A DNA stretch of 64,000 nucleotides from Chryseobacterium sp. GVT01B. Lineage in GTDB: Bacteria > Bacteroidota > Bacteroidia > Flavobacteriales > Weeksellaceae. Location of the stretch: NCBI RefSeq assembly GCF_019970045.1, contig NZ_JAHXYI010000006.1, positions 62,001-126,000 on the forward strand. The letters run 5' to 3'. Position 1 is the first letter of the stretch. Each line of letters opens with the position of its first letter. Below are positions 35,982-45,261 of the stretch, piece after piece. The translations under genes and the position numbers were made by a program. The notes beneath the pieces were generated by a model, which saw nothing but the letters and a program-made list of their open reading frames with translations, did no database searches and was not told the DNA's origin.

Positions 35982-37472
35982 ATGATAGAAGAAACATCAC
36001 CACAAAATATTGATAGAAGAATTCAGATGGCGGTTGAAGCCTTCCAGTTCCTTAAGAACACCTCTGTAAAAGAACGGGCTGCCTTCATGAACAAAGTTGC
36101 CGATCAAATTGAAGCACTGGGAGAAGAACTTTTGACAACGGCTCATACTGAAACATCGCTGCCTTTAGCCAGACTTACTGGTGAAAAAGCAAGAACAACA
36201 GGACAATGGAGAAGCTATGCCAAAGCGGTAGCCACCGGAATATATACAGAACCAAGAATTGATCTTGCACAATCTGACAAACAAAAAGGAGACATCCGAA
36301 AATACAATGTGGGTATAGGACCTGTAGTAGTTTTTGGGGCCAGTAATTTCCCGTTTGCTTTTTCTACAGCGGGCGGTGATACGGCAAGTGCTATTGGAGC
36401 AGGTTGTCCTGTTATTGTAAAAGCTCATCCGGCTCACCCTAAAACCTCTCAGCTCATGGCTGATGCTATAACAGCTGCCGTGAAAGAATGTGGCTGGCCT
36501 GAAGGAATCTTCAGCCATATTACCGGAACATCCAATGACATCGGGGCTTATTTAGTTCAGCATAAAGAGATCAGAGCCGTTGCATTTACCGGTTCATTTA
36601 CCGGTGGGAAAGCGTTGTTCGACATGGCGAATCACCGTGAAGATCCTATTCCTGTTTTTGCAGAAATGTGCAGCATCAATCCAGTATTTGCCCTGCCGGA
36701 TTTGCTTGAAATCAGAGCAGAAGCGTTCGCTAAAGAATATCTTTCATCCTTAACATTAGGAGTGGGACAGTTCTGTACCAATCCGGGAGTATGTATTGCT
36801 CTTAAAGGAGAATCTCTGGACCGTTTTATCATTACCCTGAAAAATGAAATTCAGACAGCAGTTCCCGCAAAGATGCTTCACAAAGGAATTTATGAAAGTT
36901 TTGAAAAACATAAGACCTTTGCAGCAGAACAGCCTGAAGTACATATTATTGCAACAGCAGATACAGAAATTAATGAAGGGTACGGACGTGCTATCGTGAT
37001 AGAAACCAACGCCAAAAACTTCATGAAAAATCCTGTACTAAGTGAAGAGGTTTTCGGGCCTTTTGGTATCATTGTAACTTGCGAAACCCAGGAAGAGATA
37101 ACGGAAATCGCTAAACAACTGAAAGGACAGTTAACAATTACCGTAGCAGCTACCGATGAAGATGCCCGGAATCATCTGATGCTTATTAATCTTCTAAAGG
37201 ATAAATGTGGAAGGTTACTCTTCAACGGAATGCCTACAGGAGTAGAAGTTGTTTATGGCATGCAGCATGGAGGCCCTTTTCCTTCCACTACTGATTCCCG
37301 TTTTACCTCCGTAGGACCAGATGCTGTAAAGAGGTTTATCCGTCCTATTTCTTTCCAAAACTGGCCAGATGAATTTTTACCTGAAGAATTGCAGAATGAA
37401 AACCCGTTACGAATCAGCAGAATAATAGATGGAGAAGTCAATTCAGAATCATTAAAATTACAAACCACATGA
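35982..37472 (+). CDS. aldehyde dehydrogenase, probable 2-oxoglutarate semialdehyde dehydrogenase (NADP+)
   Basis: Aldehyde dehydrogenase of 496 residues that would oxidise 2-oxoglutarate semialdehyde to 2-oxoglutarate, the last step of hydroxyproline breakdown. Catalytic Cys265 is in VGQFCTNPG and the general base Glu228 in FAEMCSINP; the cofactor motif is FTGSFTGGKALFD. The C-terminal region with MQHGGPFPSTTDSRFTSVG is typical of the 2-oxoglutarate semialdehyde group. It starts eight bases after the deaminase gene and overlaps the epimerase gene by four bases, indicating one transcript. Confidence 0.9.
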   Translation: MIEETSPQNIDRRIQMAVEAFQFLKNTSVKERAAFMNKVADQIEALGEELLTTAHTETSLPLARLTGEKARTTGQWRSYAKAVATGIYTEPRIDLAQSDKQKGDIRKYNVGIGPVVVFGASNFPFAFSTAGGDTASAIGAGCPVIVKAHPAHPKTSQLMADAITAAVKECGWPEGIFSHITGTSNDIGAYLVQHKEIRAVAFTGSFTGGKALFDMANHREDPIPVFAEMCSINPVFALPDLLEIRAEAFAKEYLSSLTLGVGQFCTNPGVCIALKGESLDRFIITLKNEIQTAVPAKMLHKGIYESFEKHKTFAAEQPEVHIIATADTEINEGYGRAIVIETNAKNFMKNPVLSEEVFGPFGIIVTCETQEEITEIAKQLKGQLTITVAATDEDARNHLMLINLLKDKCGRLLFNGMPTGVEVVYGMQHGGPFPSTTDSRFTSVGPDAVKRFIRPISFQNWPDEFLPEELQNENPLRISRIIDGEVNSESLKLQTT

Positions 37473-38467
37473 ACAGAACGTTTTTTTGTATAGATTCACA
37501 CACCTGTGGCTGCCCTGTACGTCTTGTAGCAGGAGGAGGTCCTATTTTAAAAGGAAAATCCATGATGGAGCGCAGGCTTCATTTTATGAAAGAATATGAC
37601 TGGATCCGGAAGGGGCTTATGTTTGAACCCCGCGGGCACGATATGATGAGTGGAAGTATTTTGTATCCACCTTTTGACGAAGAAAACGATATCGGAGTTT
37701 TATATATTGAAACCAGCGGATGTCTTCCCATGTGCGGACACGGAACGATAGGTACAGTAACCATTGCTATAGAAGAGGGTTTGATTTTTCCCAAAATTCC
37801 CGGCAAGCTGCGCCTGGAAACACCGGCAGGACTTATTCTTATTGATTATGTACAGGAAGGCAAAAAAGTAACCTCTGTAAAATTAACCAATGTAAAATCC
37901 TTTCTGTATGCCGAAAACCTGGAAGTTGATTGTCCTGATCTCGGATTGATAAAAGCGGATGTAGCTTATGGCGGGAACTTCTATGCGATTATAGATCCTC
38001 AGGAGAATTTCAGAGATATTTCCGATTTTACAGCCAGCCAGCTTATTCATTACGGAAAAATCATCAGACAACTACTCAATGAAAAATACCAGTTTATTCA
38101 TCCTGAGAATGAACACATTACCGGATTAAGCCATATTCAATGGACGGGTAATCCCAAAGACCCTAAAGCCAGTGGACGAAATGCTGTTTTAGTAGGAGAG
38201 AACGCTTTGGATCGTTCACCATGCGGAACAGGTACCTCTGCAAGAATGGCTCAATGGTATGCTAAAGGAAAATTAAAAGAAGGCGAAGAGTTTATCCATG
38301 AAAGCTATATCGGATCCCAGTTTATCGGGAGAATTGAAGGAACGGCTACTGTTGTCGGAAAACCGGCAATTATCCCTTCAGTAGAAGGCTGGGCAAGAAT
38401 CACCGGTTATAATCATATTATTATTGATGATGAAGATCCTTACTGGCAGGGATTTCAGGTTATGTAA
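37469..38467 (+). CDS. 4-hydroxyproline 2-epimerase (proline racemase family)
   Basis: Cofactor-independent epimerase of 332 residues that would convert trans-4-hydroxy-L-proline to cis-4-hydroxy-D-proline. Both catalytic cysteines are present: Cys89 in MCGHGTIG and Cys252 in SPCGTGTS. The related 3-hydroxyproline dehydratases have Thr at the second site, so epimerase activity is favoured. The N-terminus has the family signature DSHTCGCPVRLV. It overlaps the dehydrogenase gene by four bases (ATGA). Confidence 0.9.
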   Translation: MNRTFFCIDSHTCGCPVRLVAGGGPILKGKSMMERRLHFMKEYDWIRKGLMFEPRGHDMMSGSILYPPFDEENDIGVLYIETSGCLPMCGHGTIGTVTIAIEEGLIFPKIPGKLRLETPAGLILIDYVQEGKKVTSVKLTNVKSFLYAENLEVDCPDLGLIKADVAYGGNFYAIIDPQENFRDISDFTASQLIHYGKIIRQLLNEKYQFIHPENEHITGLSHIQWTGNPKDPKASGRNAVLVGENALDRSPCGTGTSARMAQWYAKGKLKEGEEFIHESYIGSQFIGRIEGTATVVGKPAIIPSVEGWARITGYNHIIIDDEDPYWQGFQVM

Positions 38468-38475
38468 ACAAACAT

Positions 38476-39741
38476 ATGACACAGAATAAAGGAAAAGCAC
38501 TCATTATTGGTGCAGGAATAGCAGGTTTAAGCTCCGCCTATTACCTTTTAGAGAAAGGCTGGAGTGTAGAAATTCTGGAACAGAACGATCTTTCCAACAA
38601 TTGTTCTTATGGCAATGCAGGAATGATTGTACCCAGCCACTTTACTCCGTTAGCGGCACCAGGTGTTGTGGCACAAGGAATCCGCTGGATGTTTGATAGC
38701 AAAAGTCCGTTTTATGTAAAGCCTTCATTGAATTCTGACCTGTTTTCCTGGGGGATAAAATTCTTAAAACACTCCAACCAAAAGCATGTGGACCGCTCAG
38801 CAACAGCCATCAGAGACCTTAATCTGGCGAGCAGCATCCTCTACAACGAGATTGCCACAAAGGATGAATTTGATTTTGATCTTAATCAGAATGGTATTTT
38901 AATGCTCTATAAAACAGAGAAAGTTGCAGAAGAAGAGATAGAGCTTGCCCACAAAGCAACCAGGATGGGTTTACCCGTTGATATTCTGGATAAAAAAGAT
39001 ATTCAGGAACTCGAGCCCAATGCCCGATTGGATGTTATCGGAGGAGTCAATTACAAATGTGACGGTCATATGAATCCCATGAAACTGATGGAGCAAATGA
39101 TCTCTTATCTTAAAAAGAATGGTGTCACTTTTCATACTCATCACAAAGTAACCGGCTTTGAAAAATCAGGAAATATGATTAAAACCATAATTGCCAATGA
39201 TAAAAAGTTTACAGCAGACCGTTTCGTCATGACCGGAGGTTCATTTCTCCCTGAACTGGCTCAGAAAGCAGGGATCAAAATTCAATTAATGCCCGGAAAA
39301 GGATATTCTTTCATGCATACCCCTGAAAATCCGGTCAATACCCTAAATCATGCTGCTTTATTACTGGAAGCAAGAGTGGCTGTCACTCCTATGAACAGGC
39401 AGATCCGTTTCGGTGGAACGATGGAACTGGCTTCCCATTATGATAAAATTAACATGAAAAGGGTAGAAGGGATCATCAGGTCTATTCCTCAATATTTACC
39501 TGACTTTCAGATTGAAAAACCCAAAGAATCTGAAATTTGGTTCGGCTACAGACCCTGCGCTCCGGATGGACTTCCTTATTTAGGACAATCTTCCCAATTG
39601 AAAAACCTGATTATCGCAGGCGGCGGCGGTATGATGGGTTTAAGTTTAGGACCCATTTTTGGAAAAACAGTGTCAGAACTTGCCAATGACCAAAAGCCAA
39701 CGGTTGAGATAAAGATATTCAACCCTGAAAGATTTAGTTAA
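38476..39741 (+). CDS. FAD-dependent D-amino-acid dehydrogenase, probable D-hydroxyproline dehydrogenase
   Basis: DAO-family flavoenzyme of 421 residues, DadA-like. The FAD motif GAGIAGLSSAYYLLEKG is at 12-28, and the C-terminal signature IAGGGGMMGLSLGPIFGK near the end. In this operon it should oxidise cis-4-hydroxy-D-proline to 1-pyrroline-4-hydroxy-2-carboxylate, feeding the deaminase. Electrons probably go to the respiratory chain. Last of the four catabolic genes; a secreted protease gene follows after 80 bases. Confidence 0.88.
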   Translation: MTQNKGKALIIGAGIAGLSSAYYLLEKGWSVEILEQNDLSNNCSYGNAGMIVPSHFTPLAAPGVVAQGIRWMFDSKSPFYVKPSLNSDLFSWGIKFLKHSNQKHVDRSATAIRDLNLASSILYNEIATKDEFDFDLNQNGILMLYKTEKVAEEEIELAHKATRMGLPVDILDKKDIQELEPNARLDVIGGVNYKCDGHMNPMKLMEQMISYLKKNGVTFHTHHKVTGFEKSGNMIKTIIANDKKFTADRFVMTGGSFLPELAQKAGIKIQLMPGKGYSFMHTPENPVNTLNHAALLLEARVAVTPMNRQIRFGGTMELASHYDKINMKRVEGIIRSIPQYLPDFQIEKPKESEIWFGYRPCAPDGLPYLGQSSQLKNLIIAGGGGMMGLSLGPIFGKTVSELANDQKPTVEIKIFNPERFS

Positions 39742-39821
39742 AAAACACCACATAACACACAAATCAAGCCAAAAACAATTTGATTATTCAAATAATTTAT
39801 TAACAACCAAATCCAAAATTT

Positions 39822-41969
39822 ATGAAAAAATTTAAATTACTAGTACTTGTTTCCCTATTTCCAATAATAGGTTTTGCGCAAGAAAACAGACCTCGGGAGT
39901 GTAAAGCAGATGAAATGATGAAAAAACATTTTGAACTGCACCCTAAATCTAAGGCTGAATATGAAAATTTTGAGAAATACACCCAAGATTTCGTAAAGAA
40001 AATGGGTTCAGACAAAAATTCATTGAATAATAGGATCAACAATCCAACGTACATTATTCCTGTGGTTTTTCATGTGTATGGAGAATCTCAGAGTAATGTA
40101 AAAGTAAATTACCAAAAAGTAGTTGACTTACTGGAACAAATCAACTTAAATTTCAATGGAATTAACACGGATTCAAATACTGTGGATCCTGATTTCCAAT
40201 CTATCAGAGCAGCATTAAGTATTGAATTTCGATTAGCTAAAATTGATCCAACCGGAAAAGCAACAAGCGGAGTGGTATTTCACCCATTCAAAGGTGGATA
40301 TGGCAACGGAGGTGGATATGATACAGAAATTGGCACAGATGCATGGGATAATACAAAGTATATGAATGTGTATATACAAAATGACCTATATGCTAATAAA
40401 GATTTATATCAATCAGGAGTTGCCTGGTATCCGGATTCATACATGACTTCAGTAAATACAGCCAGAGTTGTTTATAACGGACGTTATATATTTAATGCTG
40501 CAGGAACACTGGCTTCAAACGAGTTTTCTGATACATTTACTCACGAATTCGGCCATTGGTTAAATCTTCAACACACGTTTAATGTTCCATGTTCAACTGC
40601 AAACCCTACTAATGATGGTGATGGAGTTGCTGACACCCCTGTAGAAAATACTTCTTCCGGATTAGGATGTTCAGCTGGAAACAATTGTCTTGGACAAAAA
40701 GTAAACGTTGAAAACTATATGGGATACAATGGTTCTTCCGGTTGTTATAAAATGTTTACCAATGGACAGGTTAACAGAATGCTGGCAGCATTAAACCATC
40801 CTTCGCGAATGAATTTATGGCAGCCTGCCAACTTAGCAGCAACCGGAGTTGCCAATACTCCACCTAGATTAACCCTTAGCAACAGTACATTTACAGAGAA
40901 CTTAAACAATAATGGAGCCGTGTCATTAGATGGAACAGTAGCATCTGCTCCTACATCAACGATTACGCTAAAAGGAGCTACATTTGCCGTTCCCAATGGA
41001 ACAACTCTTACTTCAGGAACACATTTCACTTCTTCATTACCAGCAGGACTAACAGCATCTATAGCAGTTATAAGCCCTACTACTGCTACACTTAGCATAA
41101 ATGGTGCGGCAACCAGTCATCCTAAAAGTCAGGTCCTGAATTCATCAATTACGTTCCTGAATTCGGCTATAACAGGAGGCGTAACTTCATTAGGATCAAC
41201 GACAGCTTTGGCATTAACTTTTTCTTACAAAGATCCTTATAAAATAGTTACAGGAACTCCTCTGGAAAGTTATGCCAACCCAACACCAACAACAGTAACC
41301 ACCAACTCAGGGGCAACTTGGAAATATTTTATCATTAACCCGGAGCTTAGTGATGATGCCGGGTATGGCGCCTGGTACTATGGAGCCAATCAATTAAAAT
41401 TAGAAACCTATTGGAAAGGATTAGTTTGCCAAACAGGAACACGAAATATCAGTTTAATTCCGGCTTGCACCACTATAACTAATGCAAATAATATAGGTTA
41501 CCCAATTGGTACTCCCGGACAACTTGACGTGTACACTCCTACATACACTAACTGGTCTGGCCAAACCGCTTATGTTGGTTTTAGAAACCAATTCGAGGGC
41601 TACAATATTAACGGCTATTTCAAACTGACTGTTGGGGCCAATGGTTCAGGTTATTCTGTAACTGCGTTTGGATACAATACACAACCAAATGGCAGTATTA
41701 CAACCCCTTGTGCATTATCATTATCCACTGCAGACGTTGATACAATAGACTCAGAAACTTCTATCTATCCAAATCCGGTTTCTGATGTATTAAATATTAA
41801 AACAAAAGGGGAAATTAAGTCAATTTCTGTTTATGATATGTTTGGAAGAAAAATGAATGCTAAAGTTATGGGGGATAAGGTTGATGTTAAACACTTCCTA
41901 AGCGGAACTTATTTAATTGATATTGAAACTTCTTTAGGGAAATCTTCCCAAAAATTCATTAAAAAATAG
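39822..41969 (+). CDS. secreted M43 (pappalysin-like) metalloprotease with type IX sorting domain
   Basis: Extracellular zinc protease of 715 residues. Signal peptide MKKFKLLVLVSLFPIIGFAQ, propeptide to about 80, then an M43 catalytic domain with the zinc motif HEFGHWLNLQH (His241, Glu242, His245, His251) and a Met-turn near ENYMGYNG. Residues about 345-480 are a Thr/Ser-rich beta region. The C-terminal 75 residues (SIYPNPVSDVLNI ... FLSGTYLIDIE) are a type A sorting signal for the Bacteroidota type IX secretion system. It sits right after the hydroxyproline operon, so it could supply collagen-like peptides (inference). A stray in-frame coding-like stretch follows its stop. Confidence 0.92.
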   Translation: MKKFKLLVLVSLFPIIGFAQENRPRECKADEMMKKHFELHPKSKAEYENFEKYTQDFVKKMGSDKNSLNNRINNPTYIIPVVFHVYGESQSNVKVNYQKVVDLLEQINLNFNGINTDSNTVDPDFQSIRAALSIEFRLAKIDPTGKATSGVVFHPFKGGYGNGGGYDTEIGTDAWDNTKYMNVYIQNDLYANKDLYQSGVAWYPDSYMTSVNTARVVYNGRYIFNAAGTLASNEFSDTFTHEFGHWLNLQHTFNVPCSTANPTNDGDGVADTPVENTSSGLGCSAGNNCLGQKVNVENYMGYNGSSGCYKMFTNGQVNRMLAALNHPSRMNLWQPANLAATGVANTPPRLTLSNSTFTENLNNNGAVSLDGTVASAPTSTITLKGATFAVPNGTTLTSGTHFTSSLPAGLTASIAVISPTTATLSINGAATSHPKSQVLNSSITFLNSAITGGVTSLGSTTALALTFSYKDPYKIVTGTPLESYANPTPTTVTTNSGATWKYFIINPELSDDAGYGAWYYGANQLKLETYWKGLVCQTGTRNISLIPACTTITNANNIGYPIGTPGQLDVYTPTYTNWSGQTAYVGFRNQFEGYNINGYFKLTVGANGSGYSVTAFGYNTQPNGSITTPCALSLSTADVDTIDSETSIYPNPVSDVLNIKTKGEIKSISVYDMFGRKMNAKVMGDKVDVKHFLSGTYLIDIETSLGKSSQKFIKK

Positions 41970-41972
41970 GAT

Positions 41973-42077
41973 CAAACGGTAACCTATGGACAATATTCTG
42001 GCGGCAGTGGTCTGCAACACCATCAACCTCCTGATTATTACTTCAAAGCAGTTACAGATTGGTTTAAAACTTTTTAA
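41973..42077 (+). pseudogene. in-frame coding-like remnant after the protease stop
   Basis: Immediately after the TAG stop, in the same frame, 34 codons read as a plausible protein tail (TVTYGQYSGGSGLQHHQPPD, then YYFKAVTDWFKTF) before a TAA. It does not resemble the type IX tail before it and has no start codon of its own. It may be the remaining end of a deleted gene. The parent family is not recognised. Confidence 0.35.
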
Positions 42078-42135
42078 ATAACAAAACACTTTTCTCAGAA
42101 ATATGAATAATAGTTTAGTATTCATATACAGTTGA

Positions 42136-42165
42136 TTGGGCTTCATTGTAAGCCCAATTTTTTAT
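42136..42165 (+). terminator. rho-independent terminator
   Basis: ATTGGGCTT pairs with AAGCCCAAT around CATTGT, followed by TTTTT. It closes the region downstream of the secreted protease. Confidence 0.8.
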
Positions 42166-42224
42166 TCTATTTATGAGCAGTTCTTCATTTATTTGTGTAC
42201 TTTTATTCTGTAATTACAATTCCA

Positions 42225-42716
42225 ATGCATTATAAAAACGACACCATCATCATCCGTGAATTTACAACTAAAGAATTTCCTTTGTTTTCCACTCTTTTTG
42301 AAAATGAGAATGTTACCCGCTATCTGCCTTATAAAACTCCTGAAGAATATAAGGAAATGTTTGACAAAGCAGTGGCAGATTATAAAGAAGGACCATTCAG
42401 CAGATGGGGAATATTCTACACTCAAAATAACGATTTTGTAGGAATGTGTCTGGCCAGAATCTTCCTTGATAATCCCGATCAGCTGGAAATAGGATATACT
42501 TTGGGTGATAATTATTGGGGAAAAGGTCTTGGAACTGAAGTTTGTAAAGCCCTTGTTGAGTATTGTTTATCATTAAATCATCAGAAAGATATCGTTGCTG
42601 TAACCGATCTTGATAATATAGGTTCTCAGAAAGTTCTTCTGAACAACAACTTTAAGAGAATTGAAAACCTAAAACGGGAAGATAGGGAGCTGGCTTACTT
42701 TATATTACAGAAATAG
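42225..42716 (+). CDS. GNAT-family N-acetyltransferase
   Basis: Acetyl-CoA-dependent acetyltransferase of 163 residues, of the RimJ/RimL-like branch. It begins IIIREFTTKEF as in the family; the CoA-binding region is IGYTLGDNYWGKGLGTEV, and the C-terminal DLDNIGSQKVLLNNNF matches the N-x-x-S-x-x-V-L-x-K/N-x-G-F signature. The ATG at 42225 is preferred to an upstream GTG at 42195. Substrate unknown. It is a single gene between a terminator and a REP-like repeat. Confidence 0.85.
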   Translation: MHYKNDTIIIREFTTKEFPLFSTLFENENVTRYLPYKTPEEYKEMFDKAVADYKEGPFSRWGIFYTQNNDFVGMCLARIFLDNPDQLEIGYTLGDNYWGKGLGTEVCKALVEYCLSLNHQKDIVAVTDLDNIGSQKVLLNNNFKRIENLKREDRELAYFILQK

Positions 42717-42750
42717 TAAACAGATCTGATCCTTAGAACCGGAGGCCTGC

Positions 42751-42807
42751 AAATTCCCCTCCTTTGGAGGGGTGGCGAAAATTCAAAGAATTTTTGACGG
42801 GGTGGTT
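42751..42807 (-). repeat. REP-like repeat, copy C (inverse orientation)
   Basis: Inverse copy of the element, with the perfect stem CCCCTCC/GGAGGGG and the palindrome AAAATTCAAAGAATTTTT. The 326-base gap 42717-43042 also holds a degenerate relative of the 6403-6577 repeat (about 42860-42985) and otherwise nothing recognisable. Confidence 0.75.
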
Positions 42808-43042
42808 ATCTTTCACTGCAGATTTCACAGATCTACACAGATGATTGTATATATGTTGTGCAAAGCAATCATAAAAATCTTTGATTTTTAAAGCTTCAGT
42901 GTACTTCTCAACAGCCTACCTGTCACTTAAAATATACTTAAATGTTTTTTTAATCTTTTGTGACTTTTTTGGTTGAAATACATCAAAGCCTTCCACAGAA
43001 AACATTTCATTTATCAGATATTTATCATAACTTGCAGAAATT

Positions 43043-43459
43043 ATGATGTCAAAACGTTGCAAATATGCGCTTAAAGCAATGGTCAGATTAGCAAGGAATT
43101 ATAACCAGGGCTTTCTGCCAACCTCTGTTATTGCACAAGACGAGAACATCCCCAAAAAATTTCTTGAACAAATCCTTCTTGAACTTAAAAGAGCCAAACT
43201 TGTCAACAGTAAACAGGGTAAAGTAGGAGGGTACTATTTACTGAAATCACCCGATGAAGTCTCACTAGCAGACATTTACCGCATTTTTGACGGGCCAATT
43301 GCATTAACCCCATGTGTATCTTTAAACTTTTATGAAGCCTGTGATGATTGTGTGGATGAAGCAGTCTGTTACCTCAGAAAAGAATTAATGATCGTTCGTG
43401 AAAAGACAAGAACAAGCATGATGGAGGCTACTCTGACTAAGTTCATTACTCAAGGATAA
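43043..43459 (+). CDS. Rrf2-family transcriptional regulator, probable sulfur-assimilation regulator
   Basis: Winged-helix regulator of 138 residues. The helix-turn-helix lies in the first 60 residues, with the wing KQGKVGGYYLL. Four cysteines follow the linker (Cys91, Cys100, Cys103, Cys109), close to the Fe-S-ligand region of IscR. Rrf2 regulators include CymR (cysteine metabolism) and IscR (Fe-S). Its place directly before the sulfate-assimilation cluster makes it the likely regulator of that cluster, sensing cysteine supply or an Fe-S cluster (inference). Confidence 0.85.
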   Translation: MMSKRCKYALKAMVRLARNYNQGFLPTSVIAQDENIPKKFLEQILLELKRAKLVNSKQGKVGGYYLLKSPDEVSLADIYRIFDGPIALTPCVSLNFYEACDDCVDEAVCYLRKELMIVREKTRTSMMEATLTKFITQG

Positions 43460-43483
43460 AATTTTTTTATTTAAATTCTACTA

Positions 43484-43518
43484 TTTTGATAGGAGTTATA
43501 GAATTTTGTATATATTTG
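43484..43518 (+). promoter_or_regulatory. promoter of the sulfate-assimilation operon
   Basis: TATATTTG (43511-43518) is a full -7 match, and TTTTG (43484-43488) stands 22 bases upstream as a -33 candidate. The ATG of cysH is 23 bases downstream. CTATTTTGATAG (43481-43492) overlaps the -33 site and is a possible Rrf2 operator. I saw no SAM riboswitch here. Confidence 0.5.
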
Positions 43519-43541
43519 CAGGACTTAAATCTCAATTCAAA

Positions 43542-44255
43542 ATGGAAAACAGTCTGAAAAATGAATACGAAAACCTTTTGAGAGAGGCTGCTGAAGCTTC
43601 TTTTCAAACTAATGGACTGCAATTACTGGCTGAAAGATTTCCGGATAAAGTGATCTTTTCAACCAGCTTCAGTTACGAAGATCAGGTGATCACTCATCTG
43701 ATAAAAGATTTAAATATTGAAATTTTTACCCTAGATACAGGAAGACTTTTTGAGCAGACCTACGAAACCTGGACTTCCACAAAAGCTTTCTTCAAAAAGA
43801 ACATCAAAGCCTATTATCCGGATATGGAAGAGCTCAGAGAATTTGTAACAGAAAACGGGCCTGATTCTTTTTATCAGTCTGTTGAAAAGAGGAAAGCGTG
43901 CTGTACCATCCGTAAGGTTCATCCATTAAAAAAAGCATTGGAAGGTTATAAAGTATGGATTACCGGTCTTAGATCCGAACATTCCCCAAACCGGAAGAAT
44001 ATGCCCCAGCTGGAATGGGATCAGGATAATAAGATCATAAAATTTCATCCCATCCTTCACTGGACGACAGAACAGGTGACAGAGTATGTAAAAAAACATC
44101 ATTTACCCTACAATCACCTTCACAAGAAAGGATTTGTAAGCATAGGATGTGAACCATGTACCAGAGCGATCAAAGAAGGGGAAGATTTCAGGGCAGGCCG
44201 ATGGTGGTGGGAAGATGCCAATAAAAAAGAATGCGGTCTGCATATTCATCAATAA
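43542..44255 (+). CDS. cysH: assimilatory adenylyl-sulfate (APS) reductase
   Basis: Reduces activated sulfate to sulfite with thioredoxin. The protein has 237 residues. Two cysteine pairs, Cys120-Cys121 (RKACCTIRK) and Cys203/Cys206 (GCEPC), are the ligands of the [4Fe-4S] cluster found in APS-using enzymes and absent from E. coli-type PAPS reductases. This agrees with the absence of an APS kinase gene in the cluster. The C-terminal ECGLHIH has the redox Cys. The ATG at 43542 gives the family start; the upstream in-frame Met at 43506 overlaps the -7 box. Confidence 0.93.
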   Translation: MENSLKNEYENLLREAAEASFQTNGLQLLAERFPDKVIFSTSFSYEDQVITHLIKDLNIEIFTLDTGRLFEQTYETWTSTKAFFKKNIKAYYPDMEELREFVTENGPDSFYQSVEKRKACCTIRKVHPLKKALEGYKVWITGLRSEHSPNRKNMPQLEWDQDNKIIKFHPILHWTTEQVTEYVKKHHLPYNHLHKKGFVSIGCEPCTRAIKEGEDFRAGRWWWEDANKKECGLHIHQ

Positions 44256-44266
44256 AAAAGAAAAAC

Positions 44267-45175
44267 ATGTCAATACAGCAGTTAAACTATTTAGATCAGT
44301 TAGAAGCCGAATCTATTTATATATTAAGAGAAGTAGCAGGTCAATTTGAACGTCCGGCATTATTATTCAGTGGAGGAAAAGACAGTATTGTGCTTGCTCA
44401 CCTGGCAAGAAAAGCATTTTTTCACGGGAAAATCCCATTTACGTTTGTTCATGTGGACACCGGGCACAACTTTCCGGAGGTGTTGGATTTCCGTGATCAG
44501 CTGGTAAAGCAGTTTGATGTTAATCTTGCTGTGAGAAAAGTGGAAGATACTATCAAAAGTAAAAAACTAACCGAGGCTAAAGGTAAATTTCCAAGCAGAA
44601 ACTGGCTGCAAACTTACACTCTTCTTGACACGATTGAAGAATTTGAATTTGATGCCTGTATCGGAGGAGCTCGTAGAGATGAAGAAAAAGCCCGCGCCAA
44701 GGAAAGAATATTTTCAGTTCGTGATGAATTCGGACAATGGGATCCTAAACTTCAGCGTCCTGAGTTGTGGAATATCTTTAACGGAAAAATCCACAAAGGA
44801 GAAAATGTAAGAGTTTTCCCTATCAGCAACTGGACAGAACTGGACATCTGGAATTATATCCGAAGAGAAAAAATTGAACTTCCTTCTATTTATTTCTCGC
44901 ATGAAAGGGAAGTGGTAGACTTTAATGGTCAGTGGCTTGCCAATTCTTCACATGTTTTCTTAGAACCTGAAGATATTGTCACCACTAGAAAAATACGTTA
45001 CCGTACCGTAGGAGATATGACCTGTACCGCAGCAGTAGAGTCCAATGCGGTCACAATAGATGCCGTCATTGAAGAAATTGTAGCAACCAGAATTTCAGAA
45101 CGTGGCGAAACAAGAATTGACGACAGGGTAACAGAAGCCGCTATGGAGGACAGAAAAAAAGGAGGCTATTTTTAA
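44267..45175 (+). CDS. cysD: sulfate adenylyltransferase subunit 2
   Basis: ATP-sulfurylase catalytic subunit of 302 residues; with CysN it makes adenylyl sulfate from sulfate and ATP. The PP-loop SGGKDSIVLAHLA, GGARRDEEKARAKER and the FPISNWTELDIW motif are all conserved. The chosen ATG lies 11 bases after the cysH stop and matches the family N-terminus; the earlier one overlaps cysH. Second gene of the sulfate operon. Confidence 0.95.
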   Translation: MSIQQLNYLDQLEAESIYILREVAGQFERPALLFSGGKDSIVLAHLARKAFFHGKIPFTFVHVDTGHNFPEVLDFRDQLVKQFDVNLAVRKVEDTIKSKKLTEAKGKFPSRNWLQTYTLLDTIEEFEFDACIGGARRDEEKARAKERIFSVRDEFGQWDPKLQRPELWNIFNGKIHKGENVRVFPISNWTELDIWNYIRREKIELPSIYFSHEREVVDFNGQWLANSSHVFLEPEDIVTTRKIRYRTVGDMTCTAAVESNAVTIDAVIEEIVATRISERGETRIDDRVTEAAMEDRKKGGYF

Positions 45176-45261
45176 TCAATGATAAAAGATAATTAATCAA
45201 TGATTACACAAAGTATTTCATCAATTATCATTTATCACTTATCATTTATAATTAAAATCGT
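45176..45261. repeat. AT-rich imperfect inverted repeat between cysD and cysN
   Basis: The 86-base gap consists of short repeats of the type AATGATAAAAGATAATTAAT on the left and ATTATCATTTATCACTTATC on the right, roughly inverse to each other. Composition and layout recall the ends of the cassette at 16553-17001, but no gene is enclosed. It interrupts an otherwise tightly packed operon. Confidence 0.4.

Noticed and set aside
43460..43541. SAM riboswitch or Cys leader before cysH
   Set aside because: The leader after the -7 box is only about 20 bases and contains no Cys-rich frame or riboswitch core.
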